From: Malania oleifera
Lineage: Eukaryota; Streptophyta; Magnoliopsida; Santalales; Ximeniaceae
Assembly: GCF_029873635.1 (NCBI RefSeq)
Contig: NC_080423.1
Span: 98,328,397-98,392,396 of the forward strand
Direction: 5' to 3'
DNA: 64,000 nucleotides
Positions 47,801 to 59,162 of this stretch are shown here, in pieces. The notes under the pieces were generated by a model. The model did not search any database, had not been told where the DNA came from, and saw nothing but the letters and a program-made list of their open reading frames with translations. Both the position numbers and the translations under genes were made by a program. Position 1 is the first letter of the stretch, and the number at the start of each line of letters is the position of its first letter.

Positions 47801-50332
47801 TGGAAAGATCCTTGGTTGGGGAATGCATTTTTGTACACCTCTTTCCCACGACTTTTTTGCTTGAGCTTAGGACAGGATGATTCCATTTCTTCTCTTGTTG
47901 TTGATCGAGGTGGTCCTTTGCCTTCTTGGGATTTCCACTTTCGAAATTTATTAAATGATAGGGAGATGTCAGAGCTATCCTCTTTCCTAGTCTTGTTCAA
48001 TAACTGTCATTTTTCTTTAGTGGAGGATAATTGGTCTTGGTCTTTATTGGTCTTGGTCTTTAGATCCTTCGGGGGTTTATTCTCGCAAATATTTTTGTAA
48101 TTTTCTGAATAGGTCTAATTTACCTTTTCCTCTCTATAGATCTATTTGGAAGGCCAAAGTCCCCTTTAAAATCAAGCTTTTATCTAGTTGGTTGCACTTA
48201 ATAGAATTAACGCCAATAGTTTGCTGCAGGTTAGAAGACCTTTGAAGGTTATATCTCCAGACATCTGTGTTCTTTGTTTTAATTGTTCTGAATCTGCATT
48301 CCGTTTGTTCATTCATTGTGATTATGCTTTGAGGGAATGGAGTTTGGTATTTAGGCGAATGTTGGGTGAGTTCTGGGGCAGTGGAGGACCTTCTAGCTGT
48401 TTCTTTTGCTGGTTTTGGCAAGAAAAAGAAAGGGCAGCGCTCTGGAAATGTGTGTGTGTGTGTTTTTCCAGCCTTTTGGTGGCTGTGGATGGAGCGTAAT
48501 GCGCGTATTTTTCTAGGGAAGAAATCATCTTCTTTTCTGGTTTGGTAAAAGATAAATTATTGGGCTTCTCTTTGGTGTTTGGGGCTTGGGAATTTTAAGT
48601 GAGTGAGCTTTTCTGACATTCAGTGCAATTGGCGTTATGTGTCGGAGTGTTAGATTCATGTTGGTTTTTTTCTTGTATTTTTGGTTTTCAAGTTGTTTCT
48701 TTGTGTTTTCTATCTTGATTTTCTAATTCACATTGAGGAGATATCTTAATCTCCGGGCTGCATATTCTTATTCTATTAATGAAATTCTTCTTTTACTATT
48801 TAAAAGAAATTGTTGGCAGCCACAACTTAACAACTTAAGCTTTTAGGTAAAGTGGTAATCTAACATGGTATTAGAGCTGGTTGTTAGGAGGTCTTAGGTT
48901 ATAGTCTCCTTGCCCGCGTTTATTGTGTGTTGTTTAAAAAAAATTTTATTCTTTGTAATGGGTGTTATTTATCGTGTGTTTATTTTTCCACTTGCTATCG
49001 AGCTGCATGTGTGGGGTAGTTAAAGCTTGATATACATTGTTTGTCCACAACTTAACAACTTAAAGCTTTTAGGTAAAGTGGTAATCTAACAGTCGTTAAT
49101 TTGTGGTATAATAGGCTATACAAACTTCTGCCCCTAAGACTAAATTCTTTGTTGGCTTTCCAAATGGACCAAATAACTTTCACATCAGAAAGAAGAATCG
49201 TTCTGTCTACATAGGTCAACTTCCATTCAACAGTTCAAGAAAAAGGGGGCAAAATTGGGGCAAACCGGAACTTAAGTGATTTAGAAACGAGCATTGTAAT
49301 AGGAAGCAAACCATATTCTCTGAATCATTGCTCAGTATAACTGTGGATGATAAACTGATTCATTTGCTTATTCACATAGGAACAAACTAAGCAATGGCAA
49401 GCTCCTTCCTCGTTAGGTTTTCTATTTTGAAATTATACCCACGACACATTTCCACAAAAACATTTGGGCCTTTGGTGGAACCTTTAGTTCCAAATTCAGT
49501 TCCATAACAGCATATAACTTGTACAAATTGTTTTGCATTGGATTCCCCTACTTTCCAGTCTGCCCGAGTCTATAGGCTGATTTGGTAGAGAACAACCCTT
49601 TCTTTCTAATTAACCAAATCCATCCATTTACTCCCCCTTCTCTAGCAATGGAAGTTTTCAAAATAGCCTCCAGCTCTTGTTGATCGAAAGAAGTTTATAG
49701 CTTCCTTTGATCCCAAGATAAACCGCCTCTTGTTTTTAGATTTGCAACCTTTGAACAATCAACATTACTGGGTTTAGGTGTTTTAATTTTAAACTCCTTG
49801 AGGTCAGCGGTCCAAGGAATTTCCCATATATCAACATGATCACGTGCTCTTACCTGAAAACATTCTCCTTTCCTCGATTGATTCTTCCCAAACAATGAAC
49901 TCCTCCATCTCTGAGAAGGGTTTTGACCAAGAACTGCCTTCCAAAAAGAGGAATGAGGAAAATATATTGATTTAATACCTCTGGCCTAAAGAGATTCAAC
50001 CATACGAAATTTATGAACCATATACTTCCTTCCTGTTTAGATTTCACAAAACCATCACCCCACCACCACCATAAGTCTCTATCTTGTCCAGTTCATTGCA
50101 CATAGTTATTTGTTTCATTCTCTCATATGTTATTCATGATTCTTTGAAGGAAAGAATAGTCGGATCGCTAATAATTTAATAATTCTTTTGCATGCATTTA
50201 TTTCATTAAAGGTACTATGAACTGGGACCGGATGACCCTCTGTATGCTGCCAAGTTCTACGACTGTTGCGGGGCGGAGGACCCCAATGCATCAGGGTGCA
50301 CCACCAGCTTCCATGTTTCCTATGATGAATAA
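41883..50332 (+). CDS. Small Cys/His-rich protein, CHORD-like pattern, two exons
   Basis: Exon 1 is 41883-42037 and exon 2 is 50212-50332: 276 nt, 91 residues. Donor AGAAGAG|GTACCC and acceptor CATTAAAG|GTACTATG join in frame. The first ATG is used; an upstream in-frame TTG is not a likely start. Conserved residues: C18, C21, N30, C35, H38-P39, C44, H47, K51, C70-C71, G80-C81 and H86. This order (C..C, N, C-x-F-H-P, H-D, K, CC, GC, H) resembles the zinc-binding CHORD module of RAR1-type proteins but lacks CHORD's usual HPG and WxCC details. Close relatives exist as unnamed single-domain plant proteins, as I recall. Function unknown; zinc binding is inferred. The 8174 bp intron holds an L1-TRIM-L1 nest. 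Confidence 0.85.
42432..42620 (-). mobile_element. Probable LTR fragment
   Basis: Starts TGTAGAAATTCAGAG on plus; on minus it has TATAAATAGGAGCC (42532-42545) followed by a transcribed-leader-like stretch. It resembles a short Copia-type LTR. The right end and any partner are not identified. Confidence 0.4.
42738..43350. mobile_element. Possible small TIR element of the GCCTTxGCC type
   Basis: The left end AATGTTTTTAAAGGCTCAA and right end GCATTTTAAAACGTTGATG are roughly inverted, and the right part has repeated TTGCCT/TGCCTTG words. No target duplication is clear. Confidence 0.4.
44188..44577. repeat. Tandem duplication of ~200 bp
   Basis: 44188-44380 and 44395-44577 share TATCCCAAARTTTATGTTTT, AACTCAAGTGTGATxGCTAAA, CAAATACTTTCAAG and CAGTCAATGGTCCTG. 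In the CHORD-like gene intron. Confidence 0.85.
44580..46640. other. Intron sequence, nothing recognised
   Basis: AT-rich intron of the CHORD-like gene. A (G)n run lies near 44857-44871 and a (GT)n run near 45437-45455. No coding sequence. Confidence 0.5.
47207..49091 (+). mobile_element. TRIM-like short LTR element, split by an L1
   Basis: Two ~70 bp direct repeats, GTTAAAGCTTGATATACATT...GGTAAAGTGGTAATCTAACA, form the ends. The left one is 47207-47240 plus 48826-48865, and the right one is 49019-49091. A primer-binding-like TGGTATTAGAGCTGG starts at 48866, directly after the left repeat. Without the L1 the element is only ~300 bp, with no coding capacity, which suits a terminal-repeat retrotransposon in miniature. 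Flanks share TCGTT. The repeats lack clean TG ends on the left. Confidence 0.55.
47241..48808 (+). mobile_element. L1 LINE, 5'-truncated, with target duplication
   Basis: Starts inside ORF2 after the RT core: SKRLDGWKGALFSLGGRITL and EKITRDFLWSG at 47280-47450, then GGLGIGTLASKN. The zf-RVT motif CVLCFNCSESAF...IHCDYALREW is at about 48265-48340. The 3' end CTATTAATGAAATTCTTC is followed by a short A-rich tail. Flanks ATTGTTGGCGTCCACAA (47224-47240) and ATTGTTGGCAGCCACAA (48809-48825) form a 17 bp duplication with two mismatches. A few frame breaks only, so it is younger than the L1 it sits in. Confidence 0.85.
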
Positions 50333-52889
50333 TGTATCGTTTTTCTATAGATAAAAGTGTGCAGAGATTTCATCCTGCCTCTGTATAATTTGATTTTCCT
50401 TCTGAGTGGCTCTTTCAATTTTCCATATCATAATGGGAGGTTTGGTTGTCTTCTTTTTCAATTTTCCATATCATAATATACAGTTTGGAATGGTTGTTAA
50501 GCTTTCATAAAATACTGATAGAAGCTTAGCTTGAGAATTGGAGAGGAAAAAATCACATGACATGTGTAACTTTTATATATATATATATATATATACATGT
50601 CCCAATTGGCCTACTCTATATTATATAGAAAGGGGGATTCTCCACTTTAGTGTCTTTTTTTCTCCTAGAGTACAACTGCATAGGGGAATAATATAATATA
50701 AAAAAATACTAAGTATATCATAATCAACCCCCATAGTTATTAACAATTAATGATTAATTTAGAACAGCAATTCTCTTTTGGTGTTTATTTTTTGATGTAT
50801 TAAATACCTATTTATAAATACCAAAGTTTTAAAAAATTTATTTAGGAAAACTTAACAAGAATTTAGTGGTGGAATAGAGAGTATTGGCATTGTTAGAGAC
50901 AGTAAAAAATAATTAAATTATAAAATATACAACCATAAAAATAAAAATAAAATTTTTTAAATGAATAAAAAAAATGTCTGTTGGATGACTAATGCATGAG
51001 AAAGCAACCTTAATCTAGGCAGCTCAACCAAATGTGAAGAACATCATGACTATTTGAGTAATACATAAATAAAAATGACCTCTTTGGGAAATGTTTAGTA
51101 CCATTTCCCTTTCAACCATTTTTTAAGTACTAATTAGATTTATGAAAGATGGAGGCATATTAAAACATATCTTTTTCTTTCCAATGTGACAACACATGGT
51201 TTAGTTCTCAAAACATGTTTCGTCCCTCGTAAAAATATAGACCATACGTCACATCAAAAAATGAAAACTCATAGGAAGAAAAAATAGTTGAGTCTTCATC
51301 GAGAGATTGTTTTTTCTTTTTGTCAATATATATATATATATATATATATTTAAGTTTGATGAATTTCATGTCTTAAATTTAGACTTGTGTGAATTTAAAT
51401 GTAATATAATACAATTTTATTTTATTTTATTTTTTGATCAAATTCATTTTTTCAAATAGAAAAAAATCAACTCTTTATTTGATTATTGGAAAAATAAAAG
51501 AACTAAAAGAGTTGAGGGGTCATGTGTAGGGGACAACCGCACATTCTATATTGTATGCAATTCCAACCATTCCCATCCAATTTGTTGAGCAAGTTGTCTC
51601 CTCCATTACTTCTTCTCTGAAAATGACACTCTCTATATCTTCCACTTGTTTTCAAAGCCATTTCGTTTTTCTTTTTCCTGGGTTAGTTGAATGTTTGCGT
51701 TGGACTTGAGTTATACGTGAGGATGTAGTTCATTTCTCATTTCATACTCGCTATTTCTATTAGATTTCGAACTTATGATACATTCAATATAAAAGTCTAA
51801 GTTTTAATCACTGTTCTTTAGGGGATCGTCGACCGGATTCATGTCTAGGGGCATTTACGAATGGGGGTTGCGTGGTGATTCCCAAATAAAAAAACTTAAA
51901 GAAAGGATAAAGATTCTAAGAAGACAAGAATGATTAGAAAAACGGAGTTGTCACCTTTGTTATTTTTTCTTAATTAAAAGAAAAAACAAAGAGAAAGATA
52001 TTTGTGTTTTACTTCTCTCATTAATAAATTTAATCTCCAAAAGAAAAAGGACAATCTAGTACACAAAGCTCGTGCGTATGCAGGTCTAGGGAAGGGATGG
52101 ACTATAATGGGTTTATAGTACGCAGTCTTACTTTGAATTTTTATAAGAAACTGTTTTCACGTCTCGAATCCGGGACCTTCACGTCATATGACAACAACCC
52201 ATTAGTAATTGTATTATATTCGTTGACTTTATGAAACCAAGTTGGCATTTTTGTGCAATTGACTTGTTAAATAAGGCACCATAAGTTGGTTTTTCAATGG
52301 TATATATTCATCAATTAGTTGAGATATGATTATTAAATATACTATACAGTTTGAGTTAGGGTTTTTTTTTTTTTGTTGTTGAGAAAATCAGATAAATTCA
52401 ATAACTTGAAAATGAAATGAAATTGGATGAAATCAAATTAAAATTATATATCATTTAATTTTTTCATGCTTTATATTTAAAATTTTATTTTGTTCTATCT
52501 TAACATCTATTTCATGTAAATTCTTGAAATTTCTGTATGGTTACACAAGTGATGAAATTTGAAAGTGAAATTGTAACGTAACAATTTCTTCAAGCGATCG
52601 AAAAATAGCTTTGAATTATGTAATAGTTTTTAAAAAATAGATATATAAATTTAAAGTAAGCTTTTTTTCCATGTTTTATTGGATTGCAAGCAAAGATTGT
52701 GGCCCAAATCAAATTGGTCCAGCTTATGATTTTGCAAGGCATGCAAACTCTCAACAAGACACCAATATCTTACCTCCCTTATCTAATTTCTTTTAAAAAA
52801 TAATTTAATTATTTGAAAATAAAAAAATAAAATTTTATTAATGATAAATTTTCAATCATAAAACAAACATGCCCTTTCTCCATATAATT
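50333..52889. other. Intergenic, 3' side of the CHORD-like gene
   Basis: 3' UTR and AT-rich spacer. (TA)n microsatellites lie at 50574-50595 and 51325-51350. A pair of CAATTTTCCATATCATAAT phrases sits at 50416 and 50459. No gene seen. Confidence 0.55.
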
Positions 52890-53220
52890 AGCCCTCTTAA
52901 TGGGAATATGTTCCTCTTTAATTTATTTTTTTAATATCGTACCACTCATCCATCTTAACATTCATATTCTAAAAACTTTTATTTTTTTGTGAATGTTATT
53001 TTCAAATTGCCTAACATTTTGATCCGTAGAGCATGATTAACATTGTCGTTATCTTATAAAACTTTCCTTTTAAGGTATCCTATGAATACGAAACGCGCAC
53101 ATGAATTAAGCATTCTTCCATTTTATCTTTTTAGTTTCGGGTTCGTAAAGCATGACTACGATTACACTGCACGAATGAATTAAGCACTCATCCATTTTAC
53201 CTTTTTAGTTTTACAATATT
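52890..53220 (-). mobile_element. RTE LINE C-terminal fragment
   Basis: AAGTTTTATAAGATAACGACAA and the preceding ACCTTAAAAGGAAAG on the minus strand parallel the LKLKGKFYKTxxRPxMLYG segment at 22498-23060. A GTAAAGCATGACTA phrase is duplicated nearby. Very decayed. Confidence 0.55.
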
Positions 53221-53495
53221 TGTATAAAAATAAAATAAAACAAAATCATTTTTGTTTGGTGTTATTCTCTTGATGAAAATAGTTTAAAAAGTTAATTTTA
53301 TTTTCCATTGCTAATTTTTTAAATAATTACAAAAATGCCACCGTACTTTTTAATTTTCTAAATTTGAATAGGAAGTTAGAAAATACCTTTTACTGTTTTC
53401 CACATTTCCAATTTCTTATTTAAAAAATAAGTTGTCTTAATTTTCTATATTTTTAATATAAATCTTGCAAAATTAATAAATAAGGTGAGATTTCT

Positions 53496-54540
53496 ATAAT
53501 TCTTTAAAAAAACTAAGGTCCAGTTTGAAATTCAGACAAATAAATTCACATTTTCTTGTTTGGTTATCAAGAAAAGTGAGAAAAAAAATAAAAAAAAATC
53601 AAATTAATGAACAAAATCTTGATTTTACACATTATTAATATTTCGTTATTTCTAACTTTTAGTACTCATATTAAAATAAATTTTCATTTTTTATAGTATT
53701 TAATAGAGAAGAAAAATATAAGGGAAAATTAGTTTCCTCCTTATTTTCCTTTCCTTTTCTTAATTTTTATAATTCTTTAAAAAAAACTAAGGTCCTGTTT
53801 CAAATTCAGAAAATATTAGGGAAAAGAAAGGAAAATATTAAGGAATTCACATTTTCTTGTTTGGTTATCAAGAAAAGTGAGAAAAAAATAAAAAATATAT
53901 CAAATTTATGAACAAAATCTTGATTTTACACATTATTAATATTTCATTATTTCTAACTTTTAGTACTCATATTAAAATAAACTTTCATTTCTTGTAGTAT
54001 TTAATAAAAAAAAAAATATAAGGGAAAATGAGTTTCCTTCTTATTTTCTTTTCCTTTTCTTTTTCTTAATCAAAATCTTTAATTCAAATGGATCGTAAAA
54101 GTAGAAAGCAAAACTATTTTCTATAACAAAACAGGACTATAGATTTTAGCTTTTAGAAGATTCAAGTTCATGATTTCAAAAATTGTTTCAAACTGTCAAA
54201 AATTTCTTTCAAAAATGGAAAAATTAAGGGTCTGTTTGGGTCAAGGGTTTTACTTAATAAAAGGAAAAGAAAGGAAAGGAAAATAAGGAGAAAACTCATT
54301 TTTCCTTACATTTTCCTTCTCTATTAAATATTATCATAAATGAAAGTTTGTTTTAATATAATTAAAACTTAAGAAAAGTTAAATATTAATGATGCTTAAA
54401 ATTGAATTTTTGTTCATGGATTTGGTATTTTTTTTAAAAAAAATTTATCACTTTTCTTAATAGCCAAATATGAAATGATGAATTCCTTGATATTTTTCTT
54501 TCCTTTACTTAATATTTTCTAAGTCCTAAACAAAGTCTAA
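53496..54540. repeat. Three copies of a ~280 bp MITE-like unit
   Basis: Copies at 53496-53768 and 53769-54068 are head to tail; a third at 54227-54540 is inverted. Shared phrases: AACTAAGGTCCTGTTT, TTGGTTATCAAGAAAAGTG, AAAATCTTGATTTTACACAT and ATATAAGGGAAAATGAGTTT. The last two copies can form a long hairpin. No coding capacity. Confidence 0.75.
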
Positions 54541-54753
54541 ACAAACATGTTATGCAAAATTATGTACTTTAAAAGGAAAACTTGAACAAAAACCAGTATT
54601 AGCCATACCTACAAGATTTTGACTATCTTATCATAAAATAAACTTCAATCTTATGTTACACTTTTCATAGTTTTCTTTTATGTCATGTTTGGTATGCGCA
54701 ATGAAATTAAGAATACAATACAATAAAAATTTGAATAAAAAATATGAAAAAAA

Positions 54754-55258
54754 TGTAAGAACTTAAAGAGTATTTCTTTAATTGACGAGAACCATCATCA
54801 TGTCATAATCTGTCATGTCAAATTATCAACATTAAACTAAATGTGGAAGCGTACCTGAATCCATAGCATTCCAAGATTTGTCGAGCTGTGTGGATGACCT
54901 CCCAGATCAACATGTAATGTTTAGAGAATTCCTTCTGCGTTCTCTGTATTCTCTTTTTGGCGATGAGATGACAAAAGAGAAATTATATAACCGTACGTGT
55001 GATCCAGGGACCATAACCACTATATATATATATATAATCGTTGGTCATATATGAGTATTTTCATTTTCGCCCTACATAATAAACGAAAAGAATTATTAAA
55101 GTATCTACATATTAAAGGTCGACAACAGTTTCGGATACATTAAAGCCCATTATAATTCAAAATAACCGATCACTTTTAAATAGGGTCTTTCCTTATTAGA
55201 TAGTACACAACACATAATTGTTTCACATATATGCCCATAATTGAATTTTGATTCAACA
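54754..55258 (-). mobile_element. 3' LTR of a Copia fossil
   Basis: The plus-strand right end GATTCAACA is preceded in element sense by a polypurine tract (AGTGGGAG, at 55261-55268). The left end TGTAAGAACTT is a plausible LTR terminus. A TATATATATATA run on minus (about 55021-55037) could be its TATA box. Confidence 0.5.
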
Positions 55259-57515
55259 ATCTCCCACTTGGACTATATGTGTAATCTTATAATTATGTAT
55301 TGCAAAAAAATAACCAAATGAGCTCAATTTTGCTGTCATACCAAAATGTATCTATAACCAATCCGGTCCATCAATTATACTAACATAGGATCAAAGTGGC
55401 CTTTGTTACAATATTCGTAACTCGACCCATCAATAGTCACATATGCCAATACAACTGAATGACATAGATTATGATGTGGACGTGTAGTATGGAAATTTCA
55501 TGCAATGCGATCTTAACATGCTTATTTCCAATTGGTCCACCTTAAACCTTAGTGAGATCAAACCATAACATAAATTAAAGTGTGAAAACCAAACTTTATT
55601 TTTGCAGAAAATAACCTCAAAATAATCTATAAACTGGAATTACTAAAAACCATGTCTATATCTAAAAAAAAAATTCATCAATTACAAACTCCCACTAAAA
55701 CTGAACATCATCTAGAAATATGACACCCATCTGAGTAGTGTGCTCATGAAACTATCTGGGTGGCAATCCCTTAGTAAGCGGATTCGCAACCATGGAGTTT
55801 GTACTAATGTGCTCTATAGACAACTGACCACTCTGAATTCTTTCTTTAACAACTAGGAACTTGATGTCTATATGCTTTGACTTCGTCGAGCTCCTATTGT
55901 TGTTGGAATATAAAACTGCAGATTTATAGTCACAAAATAACTTAAGTGGTTTATCAATACTATCCACTATGCGCAGCCCTGTGACAAAATTTCGCAGCCA
56001 TACTCCATGATTAAACGCCTCATAACACGCTATATACTCTGCTGCCATGGTGGAAGAGGTTATAAGAGACTATTTAGCACTCTTCCAGGAGATGGCACCT
56101 CCAGTAAGTAAAAAAATATAGTTCGATGTAGATTTCATACTATCTCGGCATCCGGCAAAATCAGAGTTAGTATACCCGATGATCTCAAGCTGATTTGACT
56201 TCCGATATGTGAGCATGCATTCTTTTGTTCTCTGTAAGTACCGCAAGACCCATTTAGCTGCTTTCCAATGGTCTGCTCCTCGATTACTTAAATACCTGCC
56301 CAACATCCTAGTAACATATGCAATATCCGGACGCATACAAACATGAGCATACATTAGACTACCTATAGCCGAAGCATAGGGCATCTTCTACATTTCCTTT
56401 ACCTCAAAATCATTCTTAGGGTACTGATTGAGACTAAATTTGTCTCCCTTAGCCACATGGGTATCACCTGGTTTACAATCTTGCATGTCATATCTTTTAA
56501 GAACCTTTTCAATATAGCTCTTTTGCGATAGTCCTAAAGTACCTCGGGAACGATCCTGGTGTATTTGTAGCCCTAACACAAAAGAGGTTTCACCAAGATC
56601 TTTCATCTCAAAATTCTTAGCTAGAAATCTCTTAGTTTCGTGCAGTAAGTCTATATCGCTGCTGTCAAGCAAGATGTCATCAATGTACAAAACCAAAAAA
56701 ATATACTTGCTCCCACTGAACTTATGATATACATAGTCATCAATTGAATTCATCTCAAAACCAAATGAGATAATTACCTTATGAAACTTAATAAACCATT
56801 GTCGAGATGCCTGTTTGAGTCCATAGATGGATTTCTTTAGTTTACAAACCATTATCTTTGAGTCTTGTGACACAAAGTTTCTTGGTTGCACCATATAGAT
56901 GGTCTCATCAATGTTACCATTGAGAAACGTTGTCTTTACATCCATCTGATGTAACTCAAAATTGAAATGTGCCACTAATGCCATTATAATCCTAAAAGAG
57001 TCTTTCGAAGAAATCGGAGAGAAAGTCTTTTTTATAATCAATGCCTTCTTTTTATGTAAAGCCCTTCGCAACAAGACGAGCCTTGTACCTTTCCACATTG
57101 CCTTTTGAATACCTCTTGGTCTTAAATATCCATTTACAACCAATGGGTTTCGTACCTTCTGGCAATGGGACAAGATCCCACGCGTCATTGTCCTTTATGG
57201 ACTTAATCTCCTCATTCATGACATCAATCCACTTCTGAGAATTAGAACTTTCCATTGCTTGACAGAAGTTAATAGGATCATCTACCATCACTTCAATGTC
57301 TACCCCATGTTCTTGAAGAAATACAATGTAATCATCTGACACTGTACTTCTTCTCTTTCTAGTGGATCTTCTTAATTAATGGCATAGGTTTTTTGAGGAG
57401 TAAGAGTTTGTTCTCCTGGAATAATTTCTTGGGTGGGAGGTTCTACGACATTGCCTTGAATTAATGTGCCATGAACAAGGTCAGGAATAAAATCTTGATC
57501 AATGCCAACAACATT
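55259..57515 (-). mobile_element. Ty1/Copia retrotransposon fossil, pol region
   Basis: Minus-strand pieces in Copia order: reverse transcriptase at about 56390-57340 with a YIDDILL box and SIYGLKQASRQWF, then the connection region (56070-56384, CRDSMKSTSNY) and RNase H (55752-56048, SSTKSKHIDIK). Integrase and gag are missing because the element is cut at 57515 by an inserted LTR element. There are about four frame breaks in what remains, fewer than in the Copia at 5184-7890, so it is probably younger. Confidence 0.88.
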
Positions 57516-57882
57516 TGTAGAGACCCGAACCCATAAAATAAGGAAATAAATCAAAAAGGGTAAAAAGGAAATTTTGACAGGCCTCATTGACGTAGCCAAG
57601 GTTCTCGTCGAGGAATGCCCTATAAGGTTTGTCACCGAAATTCAGAGCCTCGACAATGAATAGATCCCAACTGACAGGGAAAAATATCATACTAGGGTTT
57701 GTCGACGAATGAAGAGGGTCGTCGACGAAGAGCCTTCCATGGCTTGTCGACGAAGGCACCACTCGTCGACGAATTTGGCCAAGTTAAGGGGTCTATAAAT
57801 ATCATTTTTAGTTGCTTAATGGTTAAAAAATCACAAAAGATCTCTCTCTCTCTCTCTAGAATCGGCAAACTTTCTCTCTCTC
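57516..57882 (+). mobile_element. LTR, 5' part, inserted in the Copia fossil
   Basis: Starts TGTAGAGACCCGAACCC at 57516 with Copia sequence directly before it. It contains the palindrome array (57590-57775), TATA box CTATAAATA (57793-57801) and CT runs. It is cut at 57883 by the next inserted LTR; the remainder should lie beyond the window. Same family as 9951-10325. Confidence 0.7.
57590..57882 (+). promoter_or_regulatory. LTR promoter cassette: palindrome array, TATA, (CT)n
   Basis: TCGTCGACGA is exact at 57719-57728 and 57763-57772, with near copies around 57618, 57700 and 57744. TATA is at 57793-57801 and CT runs at 57841-57882. Confidence 0.65.
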
Positions 57883-58750
57883 TGTAATGACCTGCCTAAA
57901 TTACCATATATATATTTTTTCTTCATATAATAGCATGCCAATAATCATAATAACAATAAACATAATCCACCCAGACCTCTGGGTACTAGGGAATATACCT
58001 GTCATATATCACTGACACCCTAGCAGCGGAAAACATACATCATATACATAACAAACCAATCGTCCAAATACAATACCAGAATTTTACAACAAGTCATATA
58101 AATGTACACACATCCACAAACAATCATAAAGTTCCCTAGGGTCACTACCCAAAAACCTATCTGACCCTAGCATAGCGACTTACCCTTCTGCCAGGGTAGA
58201 TCAAGCAACCACTAACGTCGCGGAGCTCTATCCGCTCCTCTACCTAGATTCCTTGAAATGTTTTAGAGCTGGGGTGAGACACCTCTCAGTAAGGGAAATA
58301 AACTATTATCAGTGTGTGGTAACATGAGTATTTCACGTGTCATAAGCATATACTGTACATAAATCATATATGAGAAATTTGTCTAATAAATACTGAATAA
58401 ATATATTTGAAAGTAACATACATATCATGCTATATATCTGTATATGTAAAACATCTTATATCACTGTATAATACGTGAAATAAATCCCAAAATGGATAGC
58501 TAGCTGATGCTATGTATTACCCCCACATGACTGGGTTGTGTGGCTCGAAGGTTGGACCTAGCACTGGCTGGCCGACCATGCTAGATCAATATAAGTCTGT
58601 AAGTACGATGGGCCCGCCCAACAATGGTCCGGACTGCCAGGGGGAAGTCTACAACTCTACACTGAAGCCACATCGACCGCCAATCTCCCATAGTCCCTTG
58701 CGGCATGTTGTAGCACTAACATGATTTGAATACATATATAGCTACGGTAA
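57883..58750. mobile_element. LTR, 5' part (TGTAATGACC family)
   Basis: Starts TGTAATGACC inside the CT run of the previous LTR. It carries AGCAGCGGAAAAC and the conserved TGAGACACCTCTCAGTAAG block. No GGTCATTACA end occurs before 58751, where another LTR starts, so its other half is expected past the window end. Confidence 0.6.
58271..58295. other. Conserved LTR palindromic block
   Basis: GGGGTGAGACACCTCTCAG then TAAGGG, followed by GTGTGTGG at 58313. Same block as 8235-8260. Confidence 0.7.
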
Positions 58751-58846
58751 TGTAGAGACCCGGATAATTATCGTAATTTAGTAATAGAAGAAGAAGAGAA
58801 AAAGGAATTAAAATTAGAATTTAAACAGGGTCTCGTCGACAAACAC
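58751..58846 (+). mobile_element. LTR, left part (TGTAGAGACCC family)
   Basis: Starts TGTAGAGACCCGG. It is cut at 58847 by a solo LTR and resumes at 63771; the flanks of the insert (AACAC) are duplicated. Confidence 0.7.
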
Positions 58847-59137
58847 TGTAACGACCTCAAAATTCTTATCATTTTCCATTGTTTTTTCTTTTATATACAA
58901 TAAACATTCCTACGCAGCGGAAACACAAATCATAAAACTATTTATATATAAATTGTACAATACCAGATTCTAAAATATACAGACCATACAAAAATGCCAC
59001 TCCAGTATCATCTATCCCAAAAACATACACAATTTTCCCAAAAACTCACCCTATAACCAGGGTGACCAAACACTCTCTCTATCCACGAGCCTGATCTGCT
59101 CGCCTATTTGACTCACCTGAAAAATGTTAGAATAAAG

Positions 59138-59162
59138 GGGTGAATCGACGCTCAGTAAGTGG
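59138..59162. other. Conserved LTR palindromic block (diverged)
   Basis: GGGGTGAATCGACGCTCAG then TAAGTGG; GTGTGTGGC follows at 59179. The stem bases have changed (GAxxCGACGCTC) while the frame words are kept. Confidence 0.6.

Larger units (their letters stand above)
46650..50090 (-). mobile_element. Old L1 LINE, split by a TRIM-like element
   Basis: In minus order: a zf-RVT region at about 49110-50050 (KAQMFLWKCVVGI and ANESVYH phrases), then, left of the insertion, an RNase-H-like C-terminal part at about 46830-47200 (VIRYNAAWTRGFTMGI, a DAAW-type motif typical of plant L1s). The two halves point the same way and are separated by 47207-49091. Frames are broken many times. Confidence 0.65.
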
